Shown here piece by piece: positions 16,778 through 25,882 of a DNA stretch of 64,000 nt. The number at the start of each line of letters is the position of its first letter. Position 1 is the first letter of the stretch. The notes beneath the pieces are model-generated. The model searched no databases. It was not told the origin of the DNA and was given only the letters and a program-made list of their open reading frames with translations. The stretch is taken from contig NZ_BLTJ01000001.1 of the NCBI RefSeq assembly GCF_013282095.1, positions 434,001 to 498,000 on the forward strand, read 5' to 3'. Made by a program: the position numbers and the translations under genes. This DNA is from Enterocloster alcoholdehydrogenati (GTDB taxonomy: Bacteria > Bacillota > Clostridia > Lachnospirales > Lachnospiraceae).

Positions 16778-18391
16778 TCAGCCAAATACCTTTTTCCCGC
16801 CCAGATACGTCCCATACACCGAGATTCTGTGGATATTTTCCGGTTTCACTTCAAAGGGAGACTGCTCCAGCACCACAAAATCAGCCAGCATCCCCGGACA
16901 GATCTTTCCCTTGATCCCTTCCTCAAAGCTTGCCTCTGCCCCTCGGATGGTGTAGCTGTCCAGGGCCTCTTTTACAGAAAATGCCTCCTTGGGCAGATAC
17001 GGGCCTGTATGATCCTTTAAAGAGGTTCTTGTAACCGCGCATTCCATAGAGGCCAGCGCATCCGGCACTTCCACCGGGCAGTCCGTTCCATTGCTCACCG
17101 ATACCCCCATATTCATCAGCGTTTTCCAGCTGTAGCTGGTGGCCGCCAGTTCCTCTCCCACCCGTTCCTTTACAATATGGTTGTCATAATCCAGGAAAAT
17201 GCTCTGTGCATATACATGAAGCCCCATCTGGGCGATCTTTTTAAGCTGATCCGGCCGGGTGATCTGACAGTGGACAATCCCATGACGGTGATCCTTCCTC
17301 GGATGTTCCTTAAAGGCCTTTTCATAGGCTGCAAGAACCCGGTCAAGACAGGCGTCTCCAATGGCGTGGACTGCTGTCTGCATCCCGACGGCATTTGCAT
17401 AGCCGATCATCTCATCAAGGGTCTCCTGAGAAAATACGGGAATTCCGCGGGCAGAGGGGGCATCGGCGTAAGGACGGCTAAGATACGCGGTTCTTGCCCC
17501 CAGCGCCCCGTCTCCCAGCAGCTTTAAGGGCCCCAGCTTAAAATACTCTGTACCGGCTCCGGTGATATTTCCGGCCTCCACAAAGCCCTTTACATCGGCA
17601 GTCTCTGTAAAATTGCACTGTTCATAGACCCGAACCGTCAGCTCCCCGGCTTTCTCCAGTTCCCTGTACGCCTCATTGACGGTCTGCCAGGGTATATCCC
17701 GATACACACAGTAGTCGTCAGTCTGACAGCTGGTAATTCCGTAGGAATTTAAGGCACAGCAGGCAAGGCGGATCCTGCGCTTGATCTCTTCTTTGTCAGG
17801 CGGCAAAACAGCATGGTACACCTGATCCATAGCGCTGTCAAAAAAACGGCCATCCGGGCCATTTTCATCCATGCCGATCCGTCCGCCCTCCGGCTGTGGG
17901 GTGTCTGCCGTGACGCCTAAAAACTCAAGGGCTTTCGTATTGACGGTCAGACAGTGGCCGCAGGCGCGGACAGCGCAGACCAAAACGGTATCCGATACCT
18001 GATCTAAGTCATGTCGGTCCGGCATCCGGTCTGTATCTGTGAAGTAATCCTGATTCCATCCCCGGCCCATCAGCCAGCCATTTTCCGGAACAGGATGGGC
18101 TGTTTTAAACTGCTTAAAATACTGAAGCATCTCTTTTAAGCTTCCCGTATGAGCAGCCAGCCGGGCGGCGCTCAGGCTGCTTCCATAACTCAGCAAATGC
18201 ATATGGCTGTCATTAAAGCCGCTGCATACAAAGCGGCCTTGCAGATCCGTCACCTTATCCCCCGGTTCTGCAAGCGCCGCCGCCTCTTCATCAGAACCAG
18301 CAAAGACAAATTTCCCCTCTTCCTCCCCAAAGGCCTGAACCAGAGGAAGTTCCCCAGTGTAGACTTTTCCGTTTACATAGATATGCTTCAC
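16778..18391 (-). CDS. YtcJ-type metal-dependent amidohydrolase
   Basis: A 537-residue amidohydrolase family 3 protein. The metal-binding HMH is in GFNDSHMHLLSYG (residues ~58-70). Further ligands lie in GMQTAVHAIGDA and HGIVHCQITRPDQL, and the late Asp is in NGTDCPVEVPD. Family members hydrolyse amide or ester bonds in small molecules, but few have known substrates. It starts at GTG 18391 with AAGGAG 8 nt upstream. It lies 68 nt downstream of citC and 45 nt upstream of nth on the same strand; a role in citrate use is not evident. Confidence 0.85.
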   Translation of the reverse strand: MKHIYVNGKVYTGELPLVQAFGEEEGKFVFAGSDEEAAALAEPGDKVTDLQGRFVCSGFNDSHMHLLSYGSSLSAARLAAHTGSLKEMLQYFKQFKTAHPVPENGWLMGRGWNQDYFTDTDRMPDRHDLDQVSDTVLVCAVRACGHCLTVNTKALEFLGVTADTPQPEGGRIGMDENGPDGRFFDSAMDQVYHAVLPPDKEEIKRRIRLACCALNSYGITSCQTDDYCVYRDIPWQTVNEAYRELEKAGELTVRVYEQCNFTETADVKGFVEAGNITGAGTEYFKLGPLKLLGDGALGARTAYLSRPYADAPSARGIPVFSQETLDEMIGYANAVGMQTAVHAIGDACLDRVLAAYEKAFKEHPRKDHRHGIVHCQITRPDQLKKIAQMGLHVYAQSIFLDYDNHIVKERVGEELAATSYSWKTLMNMGVSVSNGTDCPVEVPDALASMECAVTRTSLKDHTGPYLPKEAFSVKEALDSYTIRGAEASFEEGIKGKICPGMLADFVVLEQSPFEVKPENIHRISVYGTYLGGKKVFG

Positions 18392-18459
18392 TGCATTTTC
18401 TCCTTTTTAAGCGCTTTTCCTCATAAACTGCGCAGACAGCGGTCTTCTGCAGCCGTCCA

Positions 18460-19467
18460 TCAAGCCTTCCGGGCGTCTGTAGACCGGATCCTCTTCCAGG
18501 TACTCTCCGGCACCAGCGCCCTTATTTTCTCCGGCTGCCCTTCCTTCACGGCCGCACGCACCAGAGAAGCGCTGATTACTTCTCCTCCAATCTCTCTTCT
18601 GGGAATCTCCGTCACCTGAATACCAAGATCCGGCAGCACTTCTTTCATAGTTACATTGTAACAGTCCGTCACTGCACACTCCGGCTCTGTTCCCACAAAG
18701 CGTCGGGTAATACCCAGGGGAGGCGCGATGCGTTTTCCAAAAAGCTCCAGATCCAAACGGCAGTTTGCCTTTCCCGCTTCCGTCTTTTCCTTCATGAAAT
18801 AAGTAGGAAAGGTAGCTGCTGACACGATATAGTCCGAGGCCCTGTGCAGAATCACCCGCTCCAGATCTGCGGTTCCGGCCTGAACCATCTGAAAGCGGTC
18901 TGCGGGGCTGTAAAAGGTGCGGCGGTCTGAAAGAACAAATAAATGCAGGTAATCGCACCGCTTTAGAGCTTCTTCGATCAGATAACGGTGGCCCAGGGTA
19001 AAGGGATTACAGTTGGCCACAATGGATCCTACCACTGCTTCCGGCTGTAAAGCGGCTTCGGGCGTCTCCCTTTGAATGGCATCCAAAAAGCCGGAAAACC
19101 CCTGTTTTTTATTTTCCATAAACAGCACACGATCTGTTTTCAGGATCGTATAAAAGCCCAGATCCTCAAACATGGCCTGGTTTTTTGGCTTTGTGTACAT
19201 GAGAAGATGGCTGCGCCCCTTCTCAAACTCATACTGAATCAGCTGGGAGATCACAGTTCCTGTCAGTCCCTGGCCCTGGCACTCCGGGGCAATGGCAATA
19301 CATTTCAGTACATTTTCCTCTGCCGAACCGGCAGCGATGATGTTATAATCTTCATCCTCCAGACATATGGTGTATTCGATTCCAGGATCATAGTCCAGAT
19401 CCATTTTCTTTAAAAATTCCTTCAGGCGCTCCAGATCGCTGCCTGTCAGAGGTTTTCCTTCCAGCAT
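18460..19467 (-). CDS. citC: [Citrate (pro-3S)-lyase] ligase
   Basis: A 335-residue enzyme that activates citrate lyase by acetylating the thiol of its prosthetic group with acetate and ATP. The N-terminal GNAT-like domain (residues ~1-125) includes IAIAPECQGQGLTGTVISQL. The C-terminal nucleotidyltransferase domain has the ATP-binding HxGH-type motif NPFTLGHRYL and a late RREIGGEVISASLVRAAV. AAGGAGG precedes ATG 19467. It is separated from citDEF (24.3-27.1 kb) by the transporter and the two-component genes, but all lie on one 8.6-kb island. Confidence 0.93.
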   Translation of the reverse strand: MLEGKPLTGSDLERLKEFLKKMDLDYDPGIEYTICLEDEDYNIIAAGSAEENVLKCIAIAPECQGQGLTGTVISQLIQYEFEKGRSHLLMYTKPKNQAMFEDLGFYTILKTDRVLFMENKKQGFSGFLDAIQRETPEAALQPEAVVGSIVANCNPFTLGHRYLIEEALKRCDYLHLFVLSDRRTFYSPADRFQMVQAGTADLERVILHRASDYIVSAATFPTYFMKEKTEAGKANCRLDLELFGKRIAPPLGITRRFVGTEPECAVTDCYNVTMKEVLPDLGIQVTEIPRREIGGEVISASLVRAAVKEGQPEKIRALVPESTWKRIRSTDARKA

Positions 19468-19503
19468 GGGACTTTTCCTCCTTTTTGAGCATTTATAAAA
19501 AAT

Positions 19504-19538
19504 ATCCTACCATCAAGACCGCAGTCTTTGCAAGACTG
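19504..19538 (-). promoter_or_regulatory. Candidate citC promoter with overlapping palindrome
   Basis: Minus-strand TTGCAA, an 18-nt spacer and TAGGAT (19504-19509). A perfect palindrome CAGTCTT-TGC-AAGACTG (19522-19538) covers the -35 region, the position of a repressor operator. A degenerate version of the cit operator half-site CTTAA lies just upstream (19543-19547). Confidence 0.5.
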
Positions 19539-19642
19539 AGATCTTAAATTTTTCTAAAAATGAAAACAGACCATCCCCTTTTCCGGGTACTTGGAAAAGA
19601 GACACAGCCCGTTTTCATCACATCACATCATTATATCGAATA

Positions 19643-20980
19643 TTATGCTATATGAAGCACACCTAAAAGCAAACCAGAGATCATGCTGACGATACTTACT
19701 CCCCAGATCCAGAAGAAACAAGTCTTAATATGGTCCTTGATCTCTACCCCTGCAAGACCTGTGCCCAGGAAGGCAGCAGGAACAACAGGGCTCATAAAAG
19801 CAGCGCCGTTGCGGCATACTGCCATGGCCATACCGATATGAATCGGATCTGCGCCGAATTTGTTTCCCACTCCTGTCAGTACCGGGAGAAGGCCATAAAA
19901 ATATGAATCTGTGCCAAACAGCAGAGTCAGCGGCACGGACAGGACGCCGATGATAAGGGGCAGAAACTGTCCCATGGACTGGGGGATAACGGATGCCAGT
20001 ACATTTGCCATGTGGTTCATGATCTGACTGTCTTCCAGAATACCCAAGAACATACCGGCCGCAAGGATCGTAAAAGTCATCATAATAGCTGAACCGAAAT
20101 GAGACCAGATCACCCTGTTCTGGAGTTTTTCACCCGGATAATTCACTAAAAGGGCGATTACACAGCCGATCATAAATATAGAATAAGAAGGTGCTTTTAA
20201 GAATACCATACACAGGATCACAGCCAGCGTCAGGATCACATTAAACCAAAATTTCTCCGGACGCCCCAGCTTACTGCTGCGGACGCTGTCCCCTTCCGCC
20301 GGCATATCGTCATCATACCCGGGCAGAGCGCTGTTTCCTCCCGCCCCTCTTCTTTTTTCAGCCACTCCCCAGAAAACAGCGGTAAACAGGGCAATTACAA
20401 TGCCTACCAGCTGTATGGGGAACAGCTTCATCCACAGCAGATTTGCCTCAATTTCCAGCACAGAGGCTGTTCTCATCACAGGCCCGCTCCAGGGCAGAAG
20501 ATTCACGGCACCCATAGCGGTAACACAGATTAAAAGCAATGCAACAGGACGCATCCGCAGACGTTTATATACCGGAAACATTGCGGGAACTGTGATTAAG
20601 AAAGCAGCTGCCCCGCCTCCGTCCAGATGGCCCATCATGGCGATGACGCAGGTCATCAGGGCAACGCCTACTACATTATTTCCCACACGCTTCATCAAAA
20701 CATCAATGATGCTGTCAAACATCCCCACGTCTGTCATTATCCCGAAGAATAATGCCGAAAAGATAAACAGAGCCGCCGTAGAATGTACTCTCTTTACACC
20801 GGCGCTGATAAAATCTCCCATTTCCTTAATGGTAAAGGTTCCCGTCCCCGCAAGGATCACTGCCGTCACTGCAGACACCCCGACAAAAGCAATGGCCGGT
20901 GCGGTCACATTCCTAAGCAGCAGAAAAATAAGCATGATGATTGCCGCAAATCCCAGGATCGCAAGCATGGTTTCATTCAT
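19643..20980 (-). CDS. CitMHS-family citrate/metal symporter
   Basis: A 445-residue transporter with about twelve hydrophobic segments and the CitMHS pattern: LAILGFAAIIMLIFLLLR at the N-terminus, HLDGGGAAAFLITVPAMFP, and SPVVPAAFLGTGLAGVEIKDH near the C-terminus. The family imports citrate as a complex with Mg2+, Ca2+ or other divalent metals. ATG 20980 has GGAGAGGAG upstream. The promoter has an inverted repeat shared with citDEF, and the sensor kinase gene lies directly upstream, supporting induced citrate uptake. Confidence 0.88.
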   Translation of the reverse strand: MNETMLAILGFAAIIMLIFLLLRNVTAPAIAFVGVSAVTAVILAGTGTFTIKEMGDFISAGVKRVHSTAALFIFSALFFGIMTDVGMFDSIIDVLMKRVGNNVVGVALMTCVIAMMGHLDGGGAAAFLITVPAMFPVYKRLRMRPVALLLICVTAMGAVNLLPWSGPVMRTASVLEIEANLLWMKLFPIQLVGIVIALFTAVFWGVAEKRRGAGGNSALPGYDDDMPAEGDSVRSSKLGRPEKFWFNVILTLAVILCMVFLKAPSYSIFMIGCVIALLVNYPGEKLQNRVIWSHFGSAIMMTFTILAAGMFLGILEDSQIMNHMANVLASVIPQSMGQFLPLIIGVLSVPLTLLFGTDSYFYGLLPVLTGVGNKFGADPIHIGMAMAVCRNGAAFMSPVVPAAFLGTGLAGVEIKDHIKTCFFWIWGVSIVSMISGLLLGVLHIA

Positions 20981-21049
20981 TGCCCTTTCTCCTCTCCTTC
21001 CCGCACGCCCTCTGATCACATCTTAGACACGTTTGTTCCTTATGGTTTC

Positions 21050-21103
21050 AGTATAGGGCCAGAACCTTACATGAGAAAGGACAACGGCTTAAGTCTCCTT
21101 AAG
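21050..21103 (-). promoter_or_regulatory. citMHS promoter with inverted-repeat operator
   Basis: The -10 box TATACT is at 21050-21055; no good -35 is visible. The inverted repeat CTTAAG-N4-CTTAAG is at 21088-21103, with its centre 40.5 bp upstream of the -10 edge. The citDEF promoter has the same pattern at the same distance, which suggests a common activator. Confidence 0.65.
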
Positions 21104-21120
21104 GCTGCGCTTACAGTTTG

Positions 21121-23358
21121 TTAAGATTCCGTTATAATTCTTCCTTTTGCAGCCTCTGTCACTGCCCGCAAAATAGCGGCGTCCGACACCGGTTTGGACA
21201 CATATCCATGAATGATGCCCCGCTGCCTGGCTTCTGCCAGCTCCTGGTCTACCTGATCTGCCATGACTAACAGAATCAGACCTGGGCTCAAGGCCTGGAT
21301 GGACATACAGAAATTAACCGCCGAGGTTCCTTTAATAAACTGCTCGGCCGCCAAAGCGTCATAATGACCGTTTTTCAGCTTTTCCCTGGCTTCTTCAAAG
21401 CTCATAACCGCGTCAGCTGTTACTCCCAGTCTGGCAAAACTCTTTTCCAAAAGGCGCAGGACCTTGGGATTGTCGTCAACCAGAAGTATGGACATCCCCG
21501 TATTTTCTCCTTTTTTCTTTCTGTTCTCCGGGTCATTTTGATGGTACAGGGCGGCATTTGCGGCGGTTTCCTGTTCATCCTTTTTTACTGCCGGAAAGTA
21601 GAGATGGAATACCGTCCCCTTTCCCGCCTGGCTGTCAGCGCAGACAAAGCCCCGATGGGAGGTGACAATCTGCTCTGTGAGGGCCAGACCAAGGCCTGTG
21701 CCTTTTCCGCCCTTCTTTGTGGTAAAAAACGGATCAAACATCTGCTTTAATACATCCGGGCTCATGCCGCAGCCGTTGTCCTCAATATTGATCTGCACAA
21801 AACGGCTCCAGCTCTCCTTCTTTCCAAGAGGAACCTCCGGCTCCAGCTCCTCCCTTCTAAGGACGCGGGCGCTGACACGGATCTGTCCGCCCTCCTCCCG
21901 GCCAATGGCATGGATTGCATTGACGCCGATATTTAAAATGACCTGATTCAGCTGTGTCTCATTTCCCATAATAAAAACCCCGTCCAGCTTCATTTCCCCT
22001 GTAAGACGAATGTTGGCGGGGCAGACCGACTGGACCATCTTCACCGCCCGCCTGAGTACCCTGGACGCATCCAGCGTCTTAAAGGCGGTTTCAATATTTT
22101 TACGGCTTAAGGAGGAAATCTGCTGGATGATCTCCTTGGCCTTCTCGGCCGCCCCATAGATCTCCCTGGCACTGTCAAACCCATCAGAGTCCTCCGGCAG
22201 CTCCATCATCAGAAAATCTGCATACCCCATAATCGGAGTCAGCAGGTTGTTAAACTCGTGGGCAATACCGCCGGTCATGGTTCCCATGATCTGTAAGCGC
22301 TGCTGATGGGCAATGGTTTCCTCGCTCTGGTGCATCTCCTCCAGAATACGGTTCAGTTCCGTCAGATAAGCAATCTGCTCCTTATCTTCTTTTTTCTGCA
22401 GGAAAAGCCTGAACATATAAACCGCCATGGAAAGAGCCGTAATAAACGCGCAGATAAAGACCAGAATGATCCGGAAAAATCCCGTTTCCACCGGAATATA
22501 GATATCGTCATAATCAATGACTACACTGACTACAAGAAAGTCCTCTCCAATGTTTGCAGGCGTATAAGCGCTTAGCTTTCGGACCGCAGGCGCGCCTTCC
22601 TTTGTCCACCAGTAGGAATTATATTCCTCCACTCCGGTGCGTCCCTCCAGCTGATGGTCAATCATGGCCTTAAGGCTGGTAAGATCCTTGTTCGGATACA
22701 TCTCATGGCGGCCTTCGATCACGTCAATGCCGTACTGATTTTGCCCAGGATGCATAAGAATGGTACCGCTTTTATCCTTGATTACCACATATCCGTTGGT
22801 TCCCACCTGAATCCCCGAAAAAACCTGCTCATAATAAATCTGACTGTCCAGCACCAGAGAAACGCTCTCTCCCGGAACCGGTTCATACCTAAGTACCACA
22901 TAGCCCCCATCTTCTCCGATGGAAGCCGGGATCAGCTTTGTCTTATCATCAATCACAGAATCGGAATCTGCCAGTTTTATTTTTTCCTGGGGATATCCCC
23001 TGCCCCATTCCCCTTCTTTTCCCTGAAGGATCACATCATGGATCACAGGGCCGTGGCCTTCTCTGTAGGAGTTCCAGAGCCTTATCTGCTCTTCCCAGCT
23101 CTTATCTTTGCTGTAGGCCCAGAGAGAGTGAAGATCTCTGGTATACTCTCCCACTACGCCTTCCAGATTATCTGCCAGACATTCAGCGGTCAGCAGCATC
23201 TGGGATTTCTGGTTTCCAATGACGCCCTTTTTATATTCCTCCCAGATCCTGGTACCCATAAAAATAAATGCGATGGAAAGAATACTTACCAGACCCGCAA
23301 CCAGGACCAGCTTCTGGTCTGCATCCATTTTGCCCAATTGTTTTACTTTATTTTCCAT
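21121..23358 (-). CDS. Cache-domain hybrid sensor histidine kinase with degenerate receiver
   Basis: A 745-residue membrane kinase. Transmembrane helices (~17-37 and ~295-316) flank an extracellular double-Cache-like sensor (~40-290) that should bind a small ligand, possibly citrate. The H-box is GGIAHEFNNLLTPIMGYADF with His367; the ATPase domain shows NQVILNIGVNAIHAI, DNGCGMSPDV and GKGTGLGLAL. A C-terminal receiver-like domain (622-740) keeps the acidic pair Asp628-Asp629 and Lys722, but Glu672 is where the phosphoacceptor Asp should be. GAGGA lies 9 nt before the ATG. It is divergent from the response regulator gene and directly upstream of citMHS. Confidence 0.9.
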   Translation of the reverse strand: MENKVKQLGKMDADQKLVLVAGLVSILSIAFIFMGTRIWEEYKKGVIGNQKSQMLLTAECLADNLEGVVGEYTRDLHSLWAYSKDKSWEEQIRLWNSYREGHGPVIHDVILQGKEGEWGRGYPQEKIKLADSDSVIDDKTKLIPASIGEDGGYVVLRYEPVPGESVSLVLDSQIYYEQVFSGIQVGTNGYVVIKDKSGTILMHPGQNQYGIDVIEGRHEMYPNKDLTSLKAMIDHQLEGRTGVEEYNSYWWTKEGAPAVRKLSAYTPANIGEDFLVVSVVIDYDDIYIPVETGFFRIILVFICAFITALSMAVYMFRLFLQKKEDKEQIAYLTELNRILEEMHQSEETIAHQQRLQIMGTMTGGIAHEFNNLLTPIMGYADFLMMELPEDSDGFDSAREIYGAAEKAKEIIQQISSLSRKNIETAFKTLDASRVLRRAVKMVQSVCPANIRLTGEMKLDGVFIMGNETQLNQVILNIGVNAIHAIGREEGGQIRVSARVLRREELEPEVPLGKKESWSRFVQINIEDNGCGMSPDVLKQMFDPFFTTKKGGKGTGLGLALTEQIVTSHRGFVCADSQAGKGTVFHLYFPAVKKDEQETAANAALYHQNDPENRKKKGENTGMSILLVDDNPKVLRLLEKSFARLGVTADAVMSFEEAREKLKNGHYDALAAEQFIKGTSAVNFCMSIQALSPGLILLVMADQVDQELAEARQRGIIHGYVSKPVSDAAILRAVTEAAKGRIITES

Positions 23359-23400
23359 ATCTGTTTATCCTCTTTTCATCCTCTAATTTCCCTTTCACGA

Positions 23401-23430
23401 TTGACTTTGACCGGATTCTAATATTATAAT
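23401..23430 (+). promoter_or_regulatory. Promoter of the response regulator gene
   Basis: TTGACT (23401-23406), 18-nt spacer, TATAAT (23425-23430), in the 163-bp region between the divergent kinase and regulator genes. Confidence 0.7.
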
Positions 23431-23521
23431 ACTGTATAATAGGCAGAAAGAAAAGCAACGATTCAGGACGGATCGTTACAAAGAAAATAAAACGTTTATC
23501 CCTGGGAAGGAACCAATTATT

Positions 23522-24208
23522 ATGGCTGATAAGGTATTGATCGTAGACGATGACCCGTCTATCTGTAAATTATTGGAAAAGGTTATGCACAGCAATGACC
23601 TGGAAACAGACACGGCCGGAAGCGGCACAAAGGCCCTGGAACGGTTAAAGCACCATACCTATGACGTGATCCTTATGGATATCATGTTAGGGGATATGGA
23701 GGGTTTTGAAGTAATCCAGCATCTCAGGGAGGACGGCATACAGACCCCGGTGATGATCGTCAGCGGACGGAACGAGGACTATGATTCTATTTACGGACTT
23801 TCCATCGGAGCTGACGACTATATCACCAAGCCGTTTCGCCCCGTTGTCCTGGGCGCCAAGGTAAAAGCGCTGATCCGGCGGACTAAAAACATGATGGCCA
23901 GCCAGTCCTCTCTTCTGGAATGCGGTCCCTTTACCTATGATTCCTCTACCATGCGTTTCTACAAGGACGGTGAAGAACTGATCCTGTCCTCGAAGGAAAG
24001 CGCCCTCCTCCTGCTGTTCATCAAGCATCCCGGACAGATCTATACAAAGGATATGATCTATGAGCAGGTCTGGGGCACCACCGTAGCCATTGATGACAAC
24101 GCCATTATGGTCTATATCAACCGGCTCCGGGGAAAAATCGAAAAGGACCGGCAAAAGCCGGCCCATATTATTACGGTAAGAGGTGTGGGGTACCGTTTTG
24201 TACCGTAA
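23522..24208 (+). CDS. OmpR/PhoB-family response regulator
   Basis: A 228-residue regulator with a receiver domain (1-120) and a winged-helix DNA-binding domain (~130-228). The receiver has the acidic residues of LIVDDDPSIC, the phosphoacceptor Asp53 in DVILMDIML, and the Lys of DDYITKPFRP. The output domain ends with INRLRGKIEKD and TVRGVGYRFVP. It is divergent from the hybrid kinase, its likely partner. It is the best candidate to bind the CTTAAN-N4-NTTAAG repeats of citMHS and citDEF, by proximity only. Confidence 0.92.
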   Translation: MADKVLIVDDDPSICKLLEKVMHSNDLETDTAGSGTKALERLKHHTYDVILMDIMLGDMEGFEVIQHLREDGIQTPVMIVSGRNEDYDSIYGLSIGADDYITKPFRPVVLGAKVKALIRRTKNMMASQSSLLECGPFTYDSSTMRFYKDGEELILSSKESALLLLFIKHPGQIYTKDMIYEQVWGTTVAIDDNAIMVYINRLRGKIEKDRQKPAHIITVRGVGYRFVP

Positions 24209-24224
24209 CTGTTTATATTTCGTC

Positions 24225-24259
24225 AATGTCCGGCTGTGTATGCACAGCCGGACATTTTT
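24225..24259 (+). terminator. Terminator of the response regulator gene
   Basis: Perfect 14-bp stem AATGTCCGGCTGTG (24225-24238) with CACAGCCGGACATT (24243-24256), 4-nt loop, then a T-rich tail. It could also stop transcripts coming from citF on the other strand. Confidence 0.8.
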
Positions 24260-24321
24260 ATTATCATGACAACAAAGGGGAGCTGCAGTGTGGGGTTATG
24301 ATTTAACAACCAGGAGATGGG

Positions 24322-25881
24322 TTACTCTGCAAACTCGAACTTCTTTACCTGACGCACCACATCCATAATGGTGCCGTCTCTTGCCTCGATAATACCTACC
24401 ACTCTGTCCCCAAACTGCACCTTTTCCGGCTCGCCTACGATGGAGTACGCAATGTCGCGCAGCTCCTCAATGGTCTTAAAGGGCAGGTCTACATCTTTCA
24501 TGGCCTCGATGAGATCCTGTCTTTTAGGGTTGATGGCGATACCATAGTCTGTGATGACGACGTCGATGCTCTCGCCTGGTGTGGTTACTGTAGTAACCTC
24601 GGAACAGATGGCCGGGATTCTTCCCTGGAGAAGGGGTGCAATCACGATGGTGCACTTAGCTCCTGCCGCTGTATCGGGATGGCCTCCCTGAGCACCGGTG
24701 ATAACGCCGTCGGATCCTACTACCACGTTGCAGTTAAAGTTCACATCCACTTCCAGAGCGGCCAGGATCACGAAATCCAGCTTGTTTACCACAGCGCCCT
24801 TGTTAAAGGGATCTGCGTACTCGCCTGCGGAAATACGGAAGTGCTTTAAATTCTTTACTGACTCTACGGCTGCCAGGTCAAAGTCCTGGGTATCCAGCAG
24901 ACAATCTGCCTGGCCGTTGATCAGAAGATCGCACATGGGTTTTGTAAGTCCGCCTACGCCAAAGCGCATCCGGATATTTCTCTCCTTCATGATCTTTGCA
25001 AGGGAGATTGTAGAGGCGATAGAAGCCCCGCCTACGCCGGTCTGGTAGGAAAATCCGTCCTTAAAGTATGGAGTATTTACTACAAACTGCGTGCAGTAAT
25101 CTGCCATCATAAGCTTTCTCATATCCGTGGTGGGCTTTGCGGCGCCGGTAGCAATCTTTTTGGGATCTCCGATGGCATCTACCACTACCACATAATCTAC
25201 CTTTGTCATGGAGATATGGGCCGGGAAGTTGGGGAACGGCACCAGGCAGTCCGTGATGGCAACCACCTTGTCCGCATAATCACCGTCTACCATGGCGTAG
25301 GAAAGAACGCCGCAGTCGCTCTTTCCGCCGATGCCCCGGCAGTTGCCGTAATCATCAGCGGTAGGTGTTCCGATAAATGCGATATCCACACGGGTTTCTC
25401 CGCTCTCAATAGCGCGTACACGGCCGCCGTGGGAACGCATGATGGCCAGACCCTTTAATTTTCCTGCGGAAATGGCTTCACCAATCTTTCCGCGGACGCC
25501 GGAGGACTGAATATTGGTAATGGTTCCGTCCTCAATATAAGGCACGATAGGGTCGTGGGCTTTTCCTAAGGAGCTGGCGCAGATGGTGATATCCTTAATT
25601 CCCATCCGGTGTACTTCCTCCATGACCATATTCACGATATAGTCGCCTTCACGGAAGTGGTGATGGAAGCCTAAGGTCATGCCGTCTTTTATGCCGCATT
25701 TTACCAGCACATCATGAATGGAATCCACCAGCTTGGAGCCGCTGTTGTTGATGACACATTTTGTATAGGGGCCGTCCTTTTTATACACATAGCCGTCCCT
25801 GTAATGGTTTCCCTGGAACACTTCTTTTCCAGTCTGTTTTAAGATCTCTTCGGGAATGTCCCTGCCTACTGCATTTATCAT
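24322..25881 (-). CDS. citF: Citrate lyase alpha subunit (citrate CoA-transferase)
   Basis: A 519-residue subunit that swaps acetate for citrate on the acyl carrier protein, forming citryl-ACP. The protein begins MINAVGRDIPEEILKQTGKE; family segments include LGFHHHFREGDYIVNMV, FIGTPTADDYGNCRG, and VITDYGIAINPKRQDL near the C-terminus. ATG 25881 begins one base after the citE stop and has GGGGGA 8 nt upstream, lying inside the citE coding end. It is the third gene of citDEF. Confidence 0.96.
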   Translation of the reverse strand: MINAVGRDIPEEILKQTGKEVFQGNHYRDGYVYKKDGPYTKCVINNSGSKLVDSIHDVLVKCGIKDGMTLGFHHHFREGDYIVNMVMEEVHRMGIKDITICASSLGKAHDPIVPYIEDGTITNIQSSGVRGKIGEAISAGKLKGLAIMRSHGGRVRAIESGETRVDIAFIGTPTADDYGNCRGIGGKSDCGVLSYAMVDGDYADKVVAITDCLVPFPNFPAHISMTKVDYVVVVDAIGDPKKIATGAAKPTTDMRKLMMADYCTQFVVNTPYFKDGFSYQTGVGGASIASTISLAKIMKERNIRMRFGVGGLTKPMCDLLINGQADCLLDTQDFDLAAVESVKNLKHFRISAGEYADPFNKGAVVNKLDFVILAALEVDVNFNCNVVVGSDGVITGAQGGHPDTAAGAKCTIVIAPLLQGRIPAICSEVTTVTTPGESIDVVITDYGIAINPKRQDLIEAMKDVDLPFKTIEELRDIAYSIVGEPEKVQFGDRVVGIIEARDGTIMDVVRQVKKFEFAE

Positions 25882-25882
25882 T

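Noticed and set aside
18407-18958. 183-codon minus-strand frame overlapping citC
   Set aside because: Its translation is Arg/Ser/Gly-rich and unlike any family, and it is an alternative frame of citC, which has clear motifs.
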